Shown here: positions 1 through 6,908 of the stretch, in pieces
Numbering within the stretch: the first letter of the stretch is position 1
Layout: each line of letters begins with the position of its first letter
Position numbers and translations under genes: made by a program
Assembly: GCA_964510205.1 (NCBI GenBank)
Contig: CAZEBW010000046.1
Span: 1 to 29,169 of the forward strand
Length of the DNA: 29,169 nt
Reading direction: 5' to 3'
Source of the DNA: CAZEBW01 sp964510205
GTDB lineage: Bacteria; Chloroflexota; Anaerolineae; VGOG01
Notes under the pieces: generated by a model
Told to the model about the DNA's origin: nothing
The model's input: only the letters and a program-made list of their open reading frames with translations
Database searches by the model: none

Positions 1-345
1 TTTCTGGGTCTCGCCTTTGAAGATGAAAGCGGCCTGGTCGTCCCGGTGCCTCAGGAGATTCTCCGCGAAATTCAACCTAGCGCCGGGAAACCACCTAGCG
101 CCAGGGAACTTGCTGGTTAGCGAAGCGGCATCGTCAATCACCTCATCATATCCGCGCGAGGCCTTGATCTCCCCGAACTCCCACATGGTGGCCCAAAAAT
201 CCGCTATGTTCTCAACTGACCAGTTCCACAGTTGGGTGTAGGAGTCAATCTCAAGGCCATATCTCTCGTTGACCACGCCAATAAACCGCGTGATGTTGGC
301 CTGCTTTTTGCGTTCCTCGGAAGGCTCCCAAAGCGGCTCTTTCAT
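1..345 (-). CDS. Acetoacetyl-CoA synthetase, N-terminal part (runs off the left edge)
   Basis: The frame is open from an ATG at 345 through base 1, giving 115 residues. It begins MKEPLWEPSEERKKQANITR and contains ARWFPGARLNFAEN near residues 85-98. This is the N-terminal signature of acetoacetate-CoA ligase, an ANL-superfamily enzyme that activates acetoacetate to acetoacetyl-CoA with ATP (family knowledge). The start is supported by an AAGGGGG Shine-Dalgarno seven bases upstream. The adenylation core, P-loop and catalytic lysine lie outside the window, so activity cannot be judged. It is downstream of and co-directional with the ADP-forming acyl-CoA ligase, separated by two short-unit repeat arrays. 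Acetate-type acyl-CoA synthetases share part of this N-terminus, but the WEPS and ARWFPGARLNFAEN motifs favour the acetoacetate branch. Confidence 0.85.
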   Translation of the reverse strand, partial: MKEPLWEPSEERKKQANITRFIGVVNERYGLEIDSYTQLWNWSVENIADFWATMWEFGEIKASRGYDEVIDDAASLTSKFPGARWFPGARLNFAENLLRHRDDQAAFIFKGETQK

Positions 346-375
346 GGGGCATCCCCCTTCTTCCATGCTACTAAG

Positions 376-452
376 TTCGTAGATTCGTAGACTCGTAGAT
401 TCGTAAGTTCGCGGGCACGAATCTACGACCCCCGAACCTACGAGTTTACGAC
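376..452. repeat. Palindromic array of about 8-bp units (copy 1)
   Basis: The left arm is five tandem units at 376-415 of the form TTCGTAGA, TTCGTAGA, CTCGTAGA, TTCGTAAG, TTCGCGGG. The right arm (416-452) carries the inverted complement, for example CACGAATCTACGA and CCTACGAGTTTACGAC. The whole could fold into a long imperfect hairpin. It fills the junction between the acetoacetyl-CoA synthetase and the ADP-forming ligase. Related arrays lie near 2636, 3182 and 8085. Confidence 0.8.
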
Positions 453-460
453 CTTAAATC

Positions 461-508
461 CCTCATTGCCTCGTTGCCTCATCGCCCCATTGCCCCGTCA
501 TCTCATTC
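461..508. repeat. Tandem octamer array, CCTCATTG-like
   Basis: Six degenerate 8-bp units follow without gaps: CCTCATTG, CCTCGTTG, CCTCATCG, CCCCATTG, CCCCGTCA, TCTCATTC. The last unit overlaps the stop codon of the ADP-forming acyl-CoA ligase (503-505). The unit word differs from the neighbouring TTCGTAGA array, so two separate arrays lie side by side. Confidence 0.7.
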
Positions 509-2623
509 AGCTTGCGCAAGACGCGCCCATTTGCTCAGATGGGAGAGAGCAGAGATGGCTCTATGCACCTGGGGGTAGACGGGGAAGCTCTGGCCTTCGA
601 GCTTGGCCACCGCCTGCCGCACCCGCGCGGCGTTTCCTTCGGCGCAGAACAGCACGGGCTTGCCGCAGGCGCGGAGCAGGTCGAAGTCAGGGGTGTAGGT
701 GTCCCAGCCGGGCATGGCGAACAAGTTGACCACCAGCGCATCTACGGCTTCGTCTCGCAAGGCCGCTTCGATGGCTACTCCGTAGGCTGTCTCCACCCAG
801 TTTCGCTCGATGGCGGGCCAGAGGTCTGTGGGATTCCTGACTGTGTGCCAGGCGGGCGTGATCTCCCGCAGGGCCTCCACCGTGGCGGGCGAAAACTCGG
901 CCAGCGCCAAGCCTGCCGTCTGACAGGCGTCGGCGGCGATGACGCAGCCCGCCCCCGTGTAGTGGATGACGGCCACCCTGTTTCCGCTGGGGAGAGCCAG
1001 GAAGGCGAACGCCTTGATCACATCGAGCATTTCCTCGAAGCTGTTCACCCGCAGCAGGCCCGCCTGCCGGCAGGCCGCCTCGAACACCTCCGCGCTGCCG
1101 GCCAATGAGGCGGTGTGCGACAGGGCCGCCTCAGCACCCGCCTCGGTGATGCCGGCCTTGAAGACGACCACGGGCTTCTCTCTGGCGATTGCCCTGGCCG
1201 CCTCCAGGAAGCGGCGGCCATCGCCCAGCCCCTCGATGTACATGGCCACCACGTTGGTCTGCGCGTCTCTGGCCAGATATTCCAGGATGTCGGTATCGTC
1301 TACATCGGCCTTGTTGCCCAGCCCGGCCACTTTGCTGAGGCCGAAGTGCTGAGATGACAGGATGTGTTCGAACGATACCCCCAAGAAAAGGCCGGTCTGG
1401 GCGATGAAGGCCACGTTTCCAGAGGGCAGCTTGGCGATGGGCAGGAAAGAGGAGGTGAAGCGATTGTCACAATTCAGGATGCCGGTGGTGTTCGGCCCCA
1501 CCACTCGCATGCCGGCCTGATGGGCGATTTTCATCACCTCGTTTTCCAACCGCCTGCCGTCCTCGCCCCCTTCCGAGAAGCCAGAACTGATGATGATGAC
1601 GGCTTTGACTCCCTTGCGGGCGCAATCCCGCATCACGTCCACCGCGGCCTGGGCGGGCGTGGCGATGATGGCCGTCTCAACTTGGTGGGGGATTTGATCA
1701 ACGGTGGGATACGCCTCCAGGCCCAGAATCTGGCCCGCTTTGGGGTTGACGGGGTAGACCTGCCCCTCGTATCCCAGCGTCAGCAGGTTGTGGAGGATGT
1801 TGTAGCCCGCCTTGTTGGGAGTGGCGCTGGCCCCGACCACGGCCACGCTTTGCGGCGCGAACACGGCGGCCAGGTCCTTTGAGGGCACGGCGCCAAACCT
1901 CCCCCCCTTCGCGAGGTCTTCCGCCGTTGGGGGGGACTGAGGGGGGGCCAAGATCATCCTGGCGTCCACCACCAGGCTGCCATCGGGATAGGCCAAGACG
2001 GGGTTCAGGTCCACCTCTTTGATGGCCGGGTAGGTCGTCACCAGCTCGGAGACCTTCAGCAGGATATCTCTCAGGCTGGCGAGGTCGGCGGACTGCCCTC
2101 GGTAGCCCCGCAGAAGCTCGTAGCCCCTGATCTCCTTCATTATCTCCTGGGCGTCGCCCTCGGTCACGGGGATGACCCTGAAGGCAACGTCCTTCAGCGC
2201 TTCCACGAACACGCCGCCCAGCCCGAACATCAACACGGGGCCAAACGTGGCGTCCTGCGTCGCGCCCACGATCACCTCCAATCCGGGCTGCGCCATCTCC
2301 TGCACGCTCACCCCGACCACGTGGCGATCTTGGAACCTGGCGACCAGCTCGTTGTAGGCCGCTCTCACCTCGTCCCGGCCCAGGTTGAGCTTCACCCCGC
2401 CGGCGTCCGATTTGTGGACCACCTCTGGCGAGAGGATCTTCAGCACCACCGGGTACCCGATGGCCTGGCTCATGGTCACCGCTTCGTCCTCGGATTTGGC
2501 GACCAGGCAGCTCGTGGTGGGCACGCCGATGTTTCGCAAGATGGCCTTGCACTCGTGCTCCAGCAGGTAGACCCTGCCTTGCTGGCGCGCGCTGGCTATG
2601 ATCTCCGTTATCGAATCGGTCAA
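503..2623 (-). CDS. ADP-forming acyl-CoA (acetate-CoA) ligase, fused beta-alpha subunits
   Basis: This enzyme family interconverts acyl-CoA + ADP + Pi with carboxylate + CoA + ATP, so it can conserve energy from acyl-CoA thioesters (established). The N-terminal third is an ATP-grasp domain (GYPVVLKILSPEVVHKSDAGG). A CoA-binding Rossmann domain starts at SVAVVGASATPNKAGYNILH, followed by succinyl-CoA-ligase-like flavodoxin domains. The phosphohistidine motif SHTASLAGS is present. The order is beta-alpha, the reverse of the common alpha-beta fusion. An in-frame ATG exists at 2665, but the first 14 residues from it are encoded by a repeat array. A TTG at 2623 follows AGGAGG by five bases and is preferred. 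It lies between the DUF35 genes and the acetoacetyl-CoA synthetase. Substrate chain length cannot be read from sequence. Confidence 0.93.
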   Translation of the reverse strand: MTDSITEIIASARQQGRVYLLEHECKAILRNIGVPTTSCLVAKSEDEAVTMSQAIGYPVVLKILSPEVVHKSDAGGVKLNLGRDEVRAAYNELVARFQDRHVVGVSVQEMAQPGLEVIVGATQDATFGPVLMFGLGGVFVEALKDVAFRVIPVTEGDAQEIMKEIRGYELLRGYRGQSADLASLRDILLKVSELVTTYPAIKEVDLNPVLAYPDGSLVVDARMILAPPQSPPTAEDLAKGGRFGAVPSKDLAAVFAPQSVAVVGASATPNKAGYNILHNLLTLGYEGQVYPVNPKAGQILGLEAYPTVDQIPHQVETAIIATPAQAAVDVMRDCARKGVKAVIIISSGFSEGGEDGRRLENEVMKIAHQAGMRVVGPNTTGILNCDNRFTSSFLPIAKLPSGNVAFIAQTGLFLGVSFEHILSSQHFGLSKVAGLGNKADVDDTDILEYLARDAQTNVVAMYIEGLGDGRRFLEAARAIAREKPVVVFKAGITEAGAEAALSHTASLAGSAEVFEAACRQAGLLRVNSFEEMLDVIKAFAFLALPSGNRVAVIHYTGAGCVIAADACQTAGLALAEFSPATVEALREITPAWHTVRNPTDLWPAIERNWVETAYGVAIEAALRDEAVDALVVNLFAMPGWDTYTPDFDLLRACGKPVLFCAEGNAARVRQAVAKLEGQSFPVYPQVHRAISALSHLSKWARLAQAE

Positions 2624-2634
2624 TCGCACCTCCT

Positions 2635-2701
2635 GGTTCGTAGGCTCGTAGATTCGTAAATTCATGCTCTAAATCCACGAATCCCGAGTTTACGAACCCA
2701 C
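2635..2701. repeat. Palindromic array of about 8-bp units (copy 2)
   Basis: The left arm (about 2635-2665) is GGTTCGTAGGCTCGTAGATT-like and the right arm (2671-2700) is its rough inverted complement (CACGAATCCCGAGTTTACGA). The array supplies the last residues and the TAA stop (2690-2692) of the DUF35 gene. On the other side it reaches the Shine-Dalgarno of the acyl-CoA ligase. It therefore occupies the entire junction. Confidence 0.75.
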
Positions 2702-3169
2702 GGCCCTGAAGTACTCGATATCCAATATCGAACCCTCCCGCTCGGCCTGGGGCTTGAAGACGGCCTCCACTTTCATGCCCATCTCCACCTGGTCGGGGTT
2801 CACCTCGCCCAGGCGGTGGATCAGGCCGCCGTCGCTGCCGTCCAGTTTGATGTAGGCCAGGATGTCGGGCTCCGCCAGCGGCTTCTCGTCCAGGTCCAGG
2901 TGCAGCACGGTGTAGGTGAAGACCGTGCCCGTGCTGGCCACCTGCACCCAGTCGTCCAGTTGGGCGAAGCAGCGCTCGCAGAACAGGGTGGGGGGCATAT
3001 AGGTGATATCGCACGCCTCGCAGCGCGTGCCCAGAAAGCGACCATGATCCTTGATCTCGCGGAAGAATTTCTCGCCAGCGATGCCGGCGGTGTAGCGACT
3101 GGTGATGGGGATGTCGCCGCGCCAGGCAGTGGCGTGGTCGAGCTTGTCAATCTTTTCCAAAATGGACAT
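2690..3169 (-). CDS. DUF35 OB-fold/zinc-ribbon acyl-CoA-binding protein (copy 1)
   Basis: The protein has 159 residues from the ATG at 3169, which follows GGAGG by five bases. Upstream in-frame starts lie inside a repeat array and are discarded. It has the DUF35 layout: an N-terminal helical hairpin, a rubredoxin-like zinc ribbon (CEAC then CERC), then an OB fold ending in GSILDIEYFRAV. DUF35 proteins are scaffolds that bind CoA and dock with thiolase-fold enzymes: the archaeal thiolase/HMG-CoA synthase complex, BbsA-BbsB, and Ltp2-ChsH2 aldolase (established). Two thiolase-fold genes lie nearby, so a partner role is likely. Its last codons and stop come from the adjoining repeat. Confidence 0.88.
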   Translation of the reverse strand: MSILEKIDKLDHATAWRGDIPITSRYTAGIAGEKFFREIKDHGRFLGTRCEACDITYMPPTLFCERCFAQLDDWVQVASTGTVFTYTVLHLDLDEKPLAEPDILAYIKLDGSDGGLIHRLGEVNPDQVEMGMKVEAVFKPQAEREGSILDIEYFRAVGS

Positions 3170-3181
3170 TTTCACCTCCGA

Positions 3182-3269
3182 TTTCGGGATTCGTGGATTC
3201 GTAAATTCGTAGACTCGGGACTCGTACATTCGGGCACGAATCCGCGAATTTACGAGCATACGAATCTAC
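3182..3269. repeat. Palindromic array of about 8-bp units (copy 3)
   Basis: The left arm contains GGATTCGTGGATTCGTAAAT and GTAGACTCGGGACTCGTAC. The right arm holds the inverted complement (CACGAATCCGCGAATTTACG, CATACGAATCTACC). It sits immediately upstream of the Shine-Dalgarno of DUF35 copy 1 and abuts the CATTGCGAG-type element. Confidence 0.75.
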
Positions 3270-3272
3270 CTG

Positions 3273-3415
3273 GACAATGTTAAGTTAATGTCATTGCGAG
3301 CGTAAGGCAACCGCAGGTTGCACGCAATCTCTCGCCTCCAATTGCAAGCAACGGTGGGGATTGCTTCGTCGCTCCGCTCCTCGCAATGACGCTTGACGCG
3401 AAAGTTAACATTGTC
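3273..3415. repeat. Dispersed CATTGCGAG element with terminal inverted repeats
   Basis: This 143-bp element is bounded by perfect 11-bp inverted ends, GACAATGTTAA (3273-3283) and TTAACATTGTC (3405-3415). Inside these are TCATTGCGAG and its complement CTCGCAATGA, with smaller hairpins such as GCAACCGCAGGTTGC in the middle. It encodes no protein and separates the two DUF35 genes. Related sequence occurs at 19902-20125 and 29084-29169. It behaves like a MITE or REP-type repeat; no clear target duplication is visible. Confidence 0.7.
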
Positions 3416-3426
3416 GAGCTACGCAC

Positions 3427-3933
3427 TCACACTGGCTTGAAGTACTTGATGTCTGTGATTGCTCCCTCGCGCTCCTCGGGCGGCTTCCAGACGGCTTGGA
3501 CCTTCATGCCGATCTGGACGTCGTCGGGATCCACCTCGCCCAGCAGGTGCATGATGCCCACCGGCGGCTTGGTGCCGTCAATGTCAATCACCGCCGAGAT
3601 CTCGGGCTTCTCCACCCGCTTCATGTCCCAGGTCACGTAGCACAGAGAGAAGGTGTTGATTGTGCCCGTGTCGGGCAGAGGGACCCAGTCGTCCATCGGA
3701 CGGAAGCACCACTCGCAGACGTTGCGCGGCGGGATCACCGTGCGGCGGCAGTGGCGGCAGCGCACGCCGACCAGACGCCCTTCTTTCAACTCGGCCAGGT
3801 AGCGGCCGATGGCCACGCCCGCATCCCAAGCGTACCGGGCGTTGGGGCTCCACTCGTTGAAAATGACCTTCTTTTCTTGAAAGTCGGATTCCCGCAAGTA
3901 CACGCCGGGAAATTCTTTGATTTTAGCAGTCAT
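3427..3933 (-). CDS. DUF35 OB-fold/zinc-ribbon acyl-CoA-binding protein (copy 2), leader split by an IS
   Basis: The protein has 168 residues starting MTAKIKEF at the ATG 3933. The zinc ribbon is CRHC then CEWC, followed by an OB fold ending GAITDIKYFKPV. It resembles copy 1 in layout but has a longer N-terminal helix region. It probably partners one of the thiolase-fold proteins. An IS982-like element starts four bases upstream of the start codon. In the reconstructed ancestral sequence, GGAGG lies eight bases before this ATG, so the insertion has removed the ribosome binding site while leaving the coding sequence intact. Expression may now depend on the IS or be lost; the protein itself shows no damage. 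Confidence 0.87.
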   Translation of the reverse strand: MTAKIKEFPGVYLRESDFQEKKVIFNEWSPNARYAWDAGVAIGRYLAELKEGRLVGVRCRHCRRTVIPPRNVCEWCFRPMDDWVPLPDTGTINTFSLCYVTWDMKRVEKPEISAVIDIDGTKPPVGIMHLLGEVDPDDVQIGMKVQAVWKPPEEREGAITDIKYFKPV

Positions 3934-3936
3934 GAT

Positions 3937-4927
3937 ACGCCATGTGCAACTTTTTCTGGTTTGGGGTATACTTCCTGTAAACACTCCAGGAGGTATGCCC
4001 ATGTTCGATGAAACACTGTTCATCATTGCCGTTTATTGTCTGATTGAAGACTACTACCACCGGCTTTTTCCCAACGGTATTCGTCAACGTGGCTTTGTCC
4101 CGCAATTGACCGATGCGGAAGCCCTGACGATCGCGATTGTAGGCGAATTCTTGGGCTTGGAGCGCGACAAAGCCATTTTCGAATACTTCTACAAACACTA
4201 TCGAGACTGGTTTCCCTCCCTGCACGACCGCAGTCTACTCGTGCGTCAGTGGGCTAACCTGTGGCAAGTGGAGCAATTGATCTGGAAGCAACTGGTCAGC
4301 GACAGTGGTGCCGATCGTGCCGAGATTCAGGTCATTGACACCTTGCCGATCCCATTATGTGGACTGAAGCGGTACAAAAGCCGTCATATTTTCGTCGATG
4401 ATCTCCTCATCGAACCCAGTGTCGGTTACTGCGCCAGTAAGGATATGTATTACTTTGGCGTCAAGGGCGGCCTACGGGTTGCCGCCAATGGGATGATTGT
4501 TCACGCCCCACTGCTGGCCGCCCGTCCGCACGACAGCCAGTTCAGGGAAGTGTTGCTAGCGGGTCTGGCAGCCGGCACCATAGGTGTGGCGGACAAAGCA
4601 TTCTTGGACGAAGAGGAGCAGATCCGATTGAGAGACCGGCGCGGGTTGTTGTTGCTCACGCCCTTGAGGTCGAACATGAAGCCCAATGAATTCGTCCTGC
4701 CTGCCATAGCTCATGGCATACGACAACTGATAGAAACCGTCAACGGACAATTGGTTGAACGTTTTAAGGTGCAGAACCTGCGAGTACGCAAGGGATGGAC
4801 GCTACTAGCCAAGTGGTATCGGAAAATCCTCGCTCATACCGTTTGTGTCTTTCTCAATCTGAAACTGGGACGCAACCCACTTGATTTCGCAGGCTTGGTG
4901 TCTGCTAAATAAAGTTGCACATGGCGT
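3937..4927 (+). mobile_element. IS982-like insertion sequence, complete, 991 bp
   Basis: The ends are inverted repeats with 17 perfect bases (ACGCCATGTGCAACTTT at the left, its complement at the right). They are flanked by a 5-bp direct repeat ATGAT at 3932-3936 and 4928-4932, read as the target duplication. One transposase gene fills the element. Length, terminal repeat size and target duplication fit the IS982 family. Removing the element and one ATGAT restores AAGGAGGAGACAATCATG, a Shine-Dalgarno plus start codon for DUF35 copy 2. The ends and gene are intact, so the element may be young and still active (inference). Confidence 0.88.
4001..4912 (+). CDS. IS982-like DDE transposase
   Basis: The protein has 303 residues from the ATG at 4001, which follows AGGAGG by seven bases; an ATG six bases earlier is too close to the Shine-Dalgarno. 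Candidate catalytic residues are D113 (VIDTLPIPLC), D198 (GVADKAFLDEE) and E245 (LIETVNGQLVERF), the DDE triad spacing of IS982-type transposases. The GYCASKDMYYFGVK segment also fits the family. A possible weak promoter is GTGCAA-N17-TATACT at 3944-3972. The gene is intact and is one of only two plus-strand genes in the window. Confidence 0.9.
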   Translation: MFDETLFIIAVYCLIEDYYHRLFPNGIRQRGFVPQLTDAEALTIAIVGEFLGLERDKAIFEYFYKHYRDWFPSLHDRSLLVRQWANLWQVEQLIWKQLVSDSGADRAEIQVIDTLPIPLCGLKRYKSRHIFVDDLLIEPSVGYCASKDMYYFGVKGGLRVAANGMIVHAPLLAARPHDSQFREVLLAGLAAGTIGVADKAFLDEEEQIRLRDRRGLLLLTPLRSNMKPNEFVLPAIAHGIRQLIETVNGQLVERFKVQNLRVRKGWTLLAKWYRKILAHTVCVFLNLKLGRNPLDFAGLVSAK

Positions 4928-4945
4928 ATGATTGTCTCTCCTCCT

Positions 4946-6112
4946 TCACACGCTCATCACAACGACGGTGCCAACCTGCATTAGATCGCCCCAGGCCTGG
5001 GCCAGGCCCGTTTTGGGATTGCCGGGCACCTGGCGCTTGCCAGCCTCGCCCCTAAGCTGCCAGAAGATCTCGGCCACCTTCATCAGGCCGGCGGCGGCGA
5101 TGGGATTACCCACGCCCAGCAGCCCACCGCTGGGGCAAACCGGCAGGTCGCCGTCCCGCTGGGTGATGCCCAGGGCAGTGGCCTCGGGGGCCTTGCCCCT
5201 GTCGAAGAGCATCAGCCCCTCCAGGTGATGCAGCTCCTTGTAGTCGAAGGGGTCGTAGGGCTCGGCGATGTGGATTTCTTTGCGCGGCTCGCGGATGCCG
5301 GCCATCTCGTAGGCCATGCGGGCCGCGTTCTCCACGTAGCGGGGATAGTACAGGTCGCGGTTGGTCCAGTAGGCCGTATCCAGGTTCCAACCCACCCCCT
5401 CGATCCAAACCGGCTTGTCGGTGATGCGTTGGGCGACGTGCTCGGCGGCCAGCACGAGAGTCACCGCGCCGTCGGTCACGGGGCTCACGTCCAACCGCCG
5501 CACCGGCCAGGCCAGCACCTCCGAGTTCATCACGTCTTCCAGCGTGATGTCGGGATCGCCCAGCAGGCTGCACGGATGGTCGGCGGCGTTGCGCTTGTTC
5601 TTGACCGACACCAGGGCGATGTCTTCCTTTTTCAGGCCGTAGGCGTGCATGTAGCGGTTCATCTCCATGGCGAAGATCCACAGCAGGTTGGGCTTCAGGG
5701 GTCGCTCGGTGGTGTGATCGAAGATGGTCAGAAAGGCCCCCTGGGGGTGCGGCTGGCAGGAGGACATCTTCTCCTCGCAGACCACCAGGCAGGTGTCGAA
5801 CAGTCCCGACGCCACGTGGTACCAGCCGTGGATGGGGGTGAAGACGCCTGTGCCGCCGCCCACGTAGCAGCGCATGTACGGCTTGCGCCAGCCCCCTGAC
5901 CCGTCGCTGAGGTATTCCCCCTTCATGTGCACCCCGTCGAAGGAATCGGGGGCTGTGCCGTGGACGACGCAGTCAATGTCGTCCAGCGTCATCTCGCAGC
6001 TTTCAAGGGCCATCTTGGTGGCCTCGAAAGCCAGTTCCTTACCCGTCTCCTGGGCCCGGCGGACGAACTTGGTCATCCCGGCCCCAACAACGGCAACTTT
6101 TCGCATACTCAT
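4946..6112 (-). CDS. Thiolase-fold (lipid-transfer-protein type) enzyme, copy 1
   Basis: This 388-residue protein has the thiolase fold: N-terminal VAVVGAGMTKFVR, central EMNRYMHAYGL and DVSPVTDGAVTLVL, C-terminal CPSGGLLGVGNPIAAAG. Aligned by eye to classical thiolases, the nucleophilic cysteine position falls on glycine in YVGGGTG, although C82 lies a few residues before it. The C-terminal catalytic GHP reads GNP. It therefore resembles DUF35-dependent thiolase-fold enzymes such as Ltp2-type aldolases more than acetyl-CoA acetyltransferases (inference). The start has AGGAGG six to seven bases upstream. Before the IS insertion it would have lain just upstream of DUF35 copy 2, about 12 bases from it, as a likely translational and physical partner. 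Confidence 0.85.
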   Translation of the reverse strand: MSMRKVAVVGAGMTKFVRRAQETGKELAFEATKMALESCEMTLDDIDCVVHGTAPDSFDGVHMKGEYLSDGSGGWRKPYMRCYVGGGTGVFTPIHGWYHVASGLFDTCLVVCEEKMSSCQPHPQGAFLTIFDHTTERPLKPNLLWIFAMEMNRYMHAYGLKKEDIALVSVKNKRNAADHPCSLLGDPDITLEDVMNSEVLAWPVRRLDVSPVTDGAVTLVLAAEHVAQRITDKPVWIEGVGWNLDTAYWTNRDLYYPRYVENAARMAYEMAGIREPRKEIHIAEPYDPFDYKELHHLEGLMLFDRGKAPEATALGITQRDGDLPVCPSGGLLGVGNPIAAAGLMKVAEIFWQLRGEAGKRQVPGNPKTGLAQAWGDLMQVGTVVVMSV

Positions 6113-6186
6113 TTAATCCCTCCTTGGTTCATAAATCCTTGTCTTTGAGCAAGCAAGCGGGTTGCTGACTTCTATTATCTCACTGA

Positions 6187-6645
6187 TTACAAATCCCGCA
6201 GCCACAGTACAGTGACCGCAGATTCTATTTTCTTGAACTCCGGATCCCCCGTGACAACAGTGGCTCCGAGTTCATCGGCCAAGGCGATGGCAAAAGCATC
6301 GGCATACGAGACAGGATAGTGTGCCTTGACGTGCGCCGCGGCCAAAACGCGCTCTTCGTCAACCCTACCGAGAGTGATGGGAAGGCGACGAATGTCTTCA
6401 AGCAACTCAACAGCTCGTCGCGCTCCCCTCTCGCGTTCGGTGATGTACGCCACTTCGCCAAAATTGATAAGGCTGAGAACTAAGTAGACATCCTCGGTGG
6501 TTCTCTCAATCAAATCGGCAACGATGTCTGCTCCCTCTTCATCTTGGAAGTAGGCGAAGATAGCGTAGCTATCCAGCACATAGAAAGCGCGTTCAACGAC
6601 TTCCTCACTGCTTCTTGAAGTACTGCTCTGCTCTTTCCTGATCAC
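6187..6645 (-). CDS. PIN-domain toxin (VapC-like), pair 1
   Basis: The protein has 152 residues and a PIN nuclease domain. The acidic residues expected to bind metal are visible: D25 (VLDSYAIFAYF), E64 (NFGEVAY), D116 (SYADAFAIALA) and D134 (TGDPEF). VapC-type proteins are RNases neutralised by a partner antitoxin (established). The chosen start is a GTG at 6645 that follows GGAG by seven bases and overlaps the antitoxin gene by 41 bases, giving an unusually long 20-residue N-terminus. A later GTG just before VLD is possible. It lies between the two thiolase-fold genes, interrupting the acyl-CoA block. Confidence 0.85.
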   Translation of the reverse strand: MIRKEQSSTSRSSEEVVERAFYVLDSYAIFAYFQDEEGADIVADLIERTTEDVYLVLSLINFGEVAYITERERGARRAVELLEDIRRLPITLGRVDEERVLAAAHVKAHYPVSYADAFAIALADELGATVVTGDPEFKKIESAVTVLWLRDL

Positions 6646-6883
6646 GTCTCATCTCCCGTTCTCTTTCGATTGCCCTCTCGATCAAGAGAGCATCAACAAG
6701 CGATGGCTCACTGGCGTACTTGCCACGAGTTTCCTTGATGAGGGCCAGCACCTCCGCCCGCTTAGCTCGAGGAGCGGGTCTCCATTTCTCTAGCATCTCC
6801 AGGATAGCTTCGTACATTCCTGGCGGAAGAGAGAGAATCTTACCCTGCGGAGTGATCAGTTGAGCGGTTTGTGTTGTGGACAT
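6605..6883 (-). CDS. Putative antitoxin, pair 1
   Basis: This small 92-residue protein is directly upstream of and overlapping the PIN toxin. It starts MSTTQTAQLITPQGKILSLP, followed by a long charged helical region rich in E, R and K. I do not recognise a named DNA-binding fold with certainty; the N-terminal strand could pair in a dimer of AbrB or Phd type. The role is inferred from position and size. The start is well supported by GGGAGG eight bases upstream. It begins only 25 bases after the end of the thiolase-fold copy 2 gene, so it may be co-transcribed with it. Confidence 0.7.
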   Translation of the reverse strand: MSTTQTAQLITPQGKILSLPPGMYEAILEMLEKWRPAPRAKRAEVLALIKETRGKYASEPSLVDALLIERAIEREREMRRDQERAEQYFKKQ

Positions 6884-6908
6884 CTAACACCTCCCGTTAT
6901 CCTAGGAC

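Noticed and set aside
376..508. CRISPR-like appearance of regularly spaced short repeats
   Set aside because: The units are 8 bp and contiguous, with no spacers of 30-40 bp and no cas genes.
1698..3014. Long minus-strand open frame of 438 codons overlapping the acyl-CoA ligase and DUF35 copy 1
   Set aside because: Composition is dominated by Gly, Arg, Pro and Ala with no recognisable motif, and it overlaps two well-supported genes in another frame. It is a GC-driven shadow.
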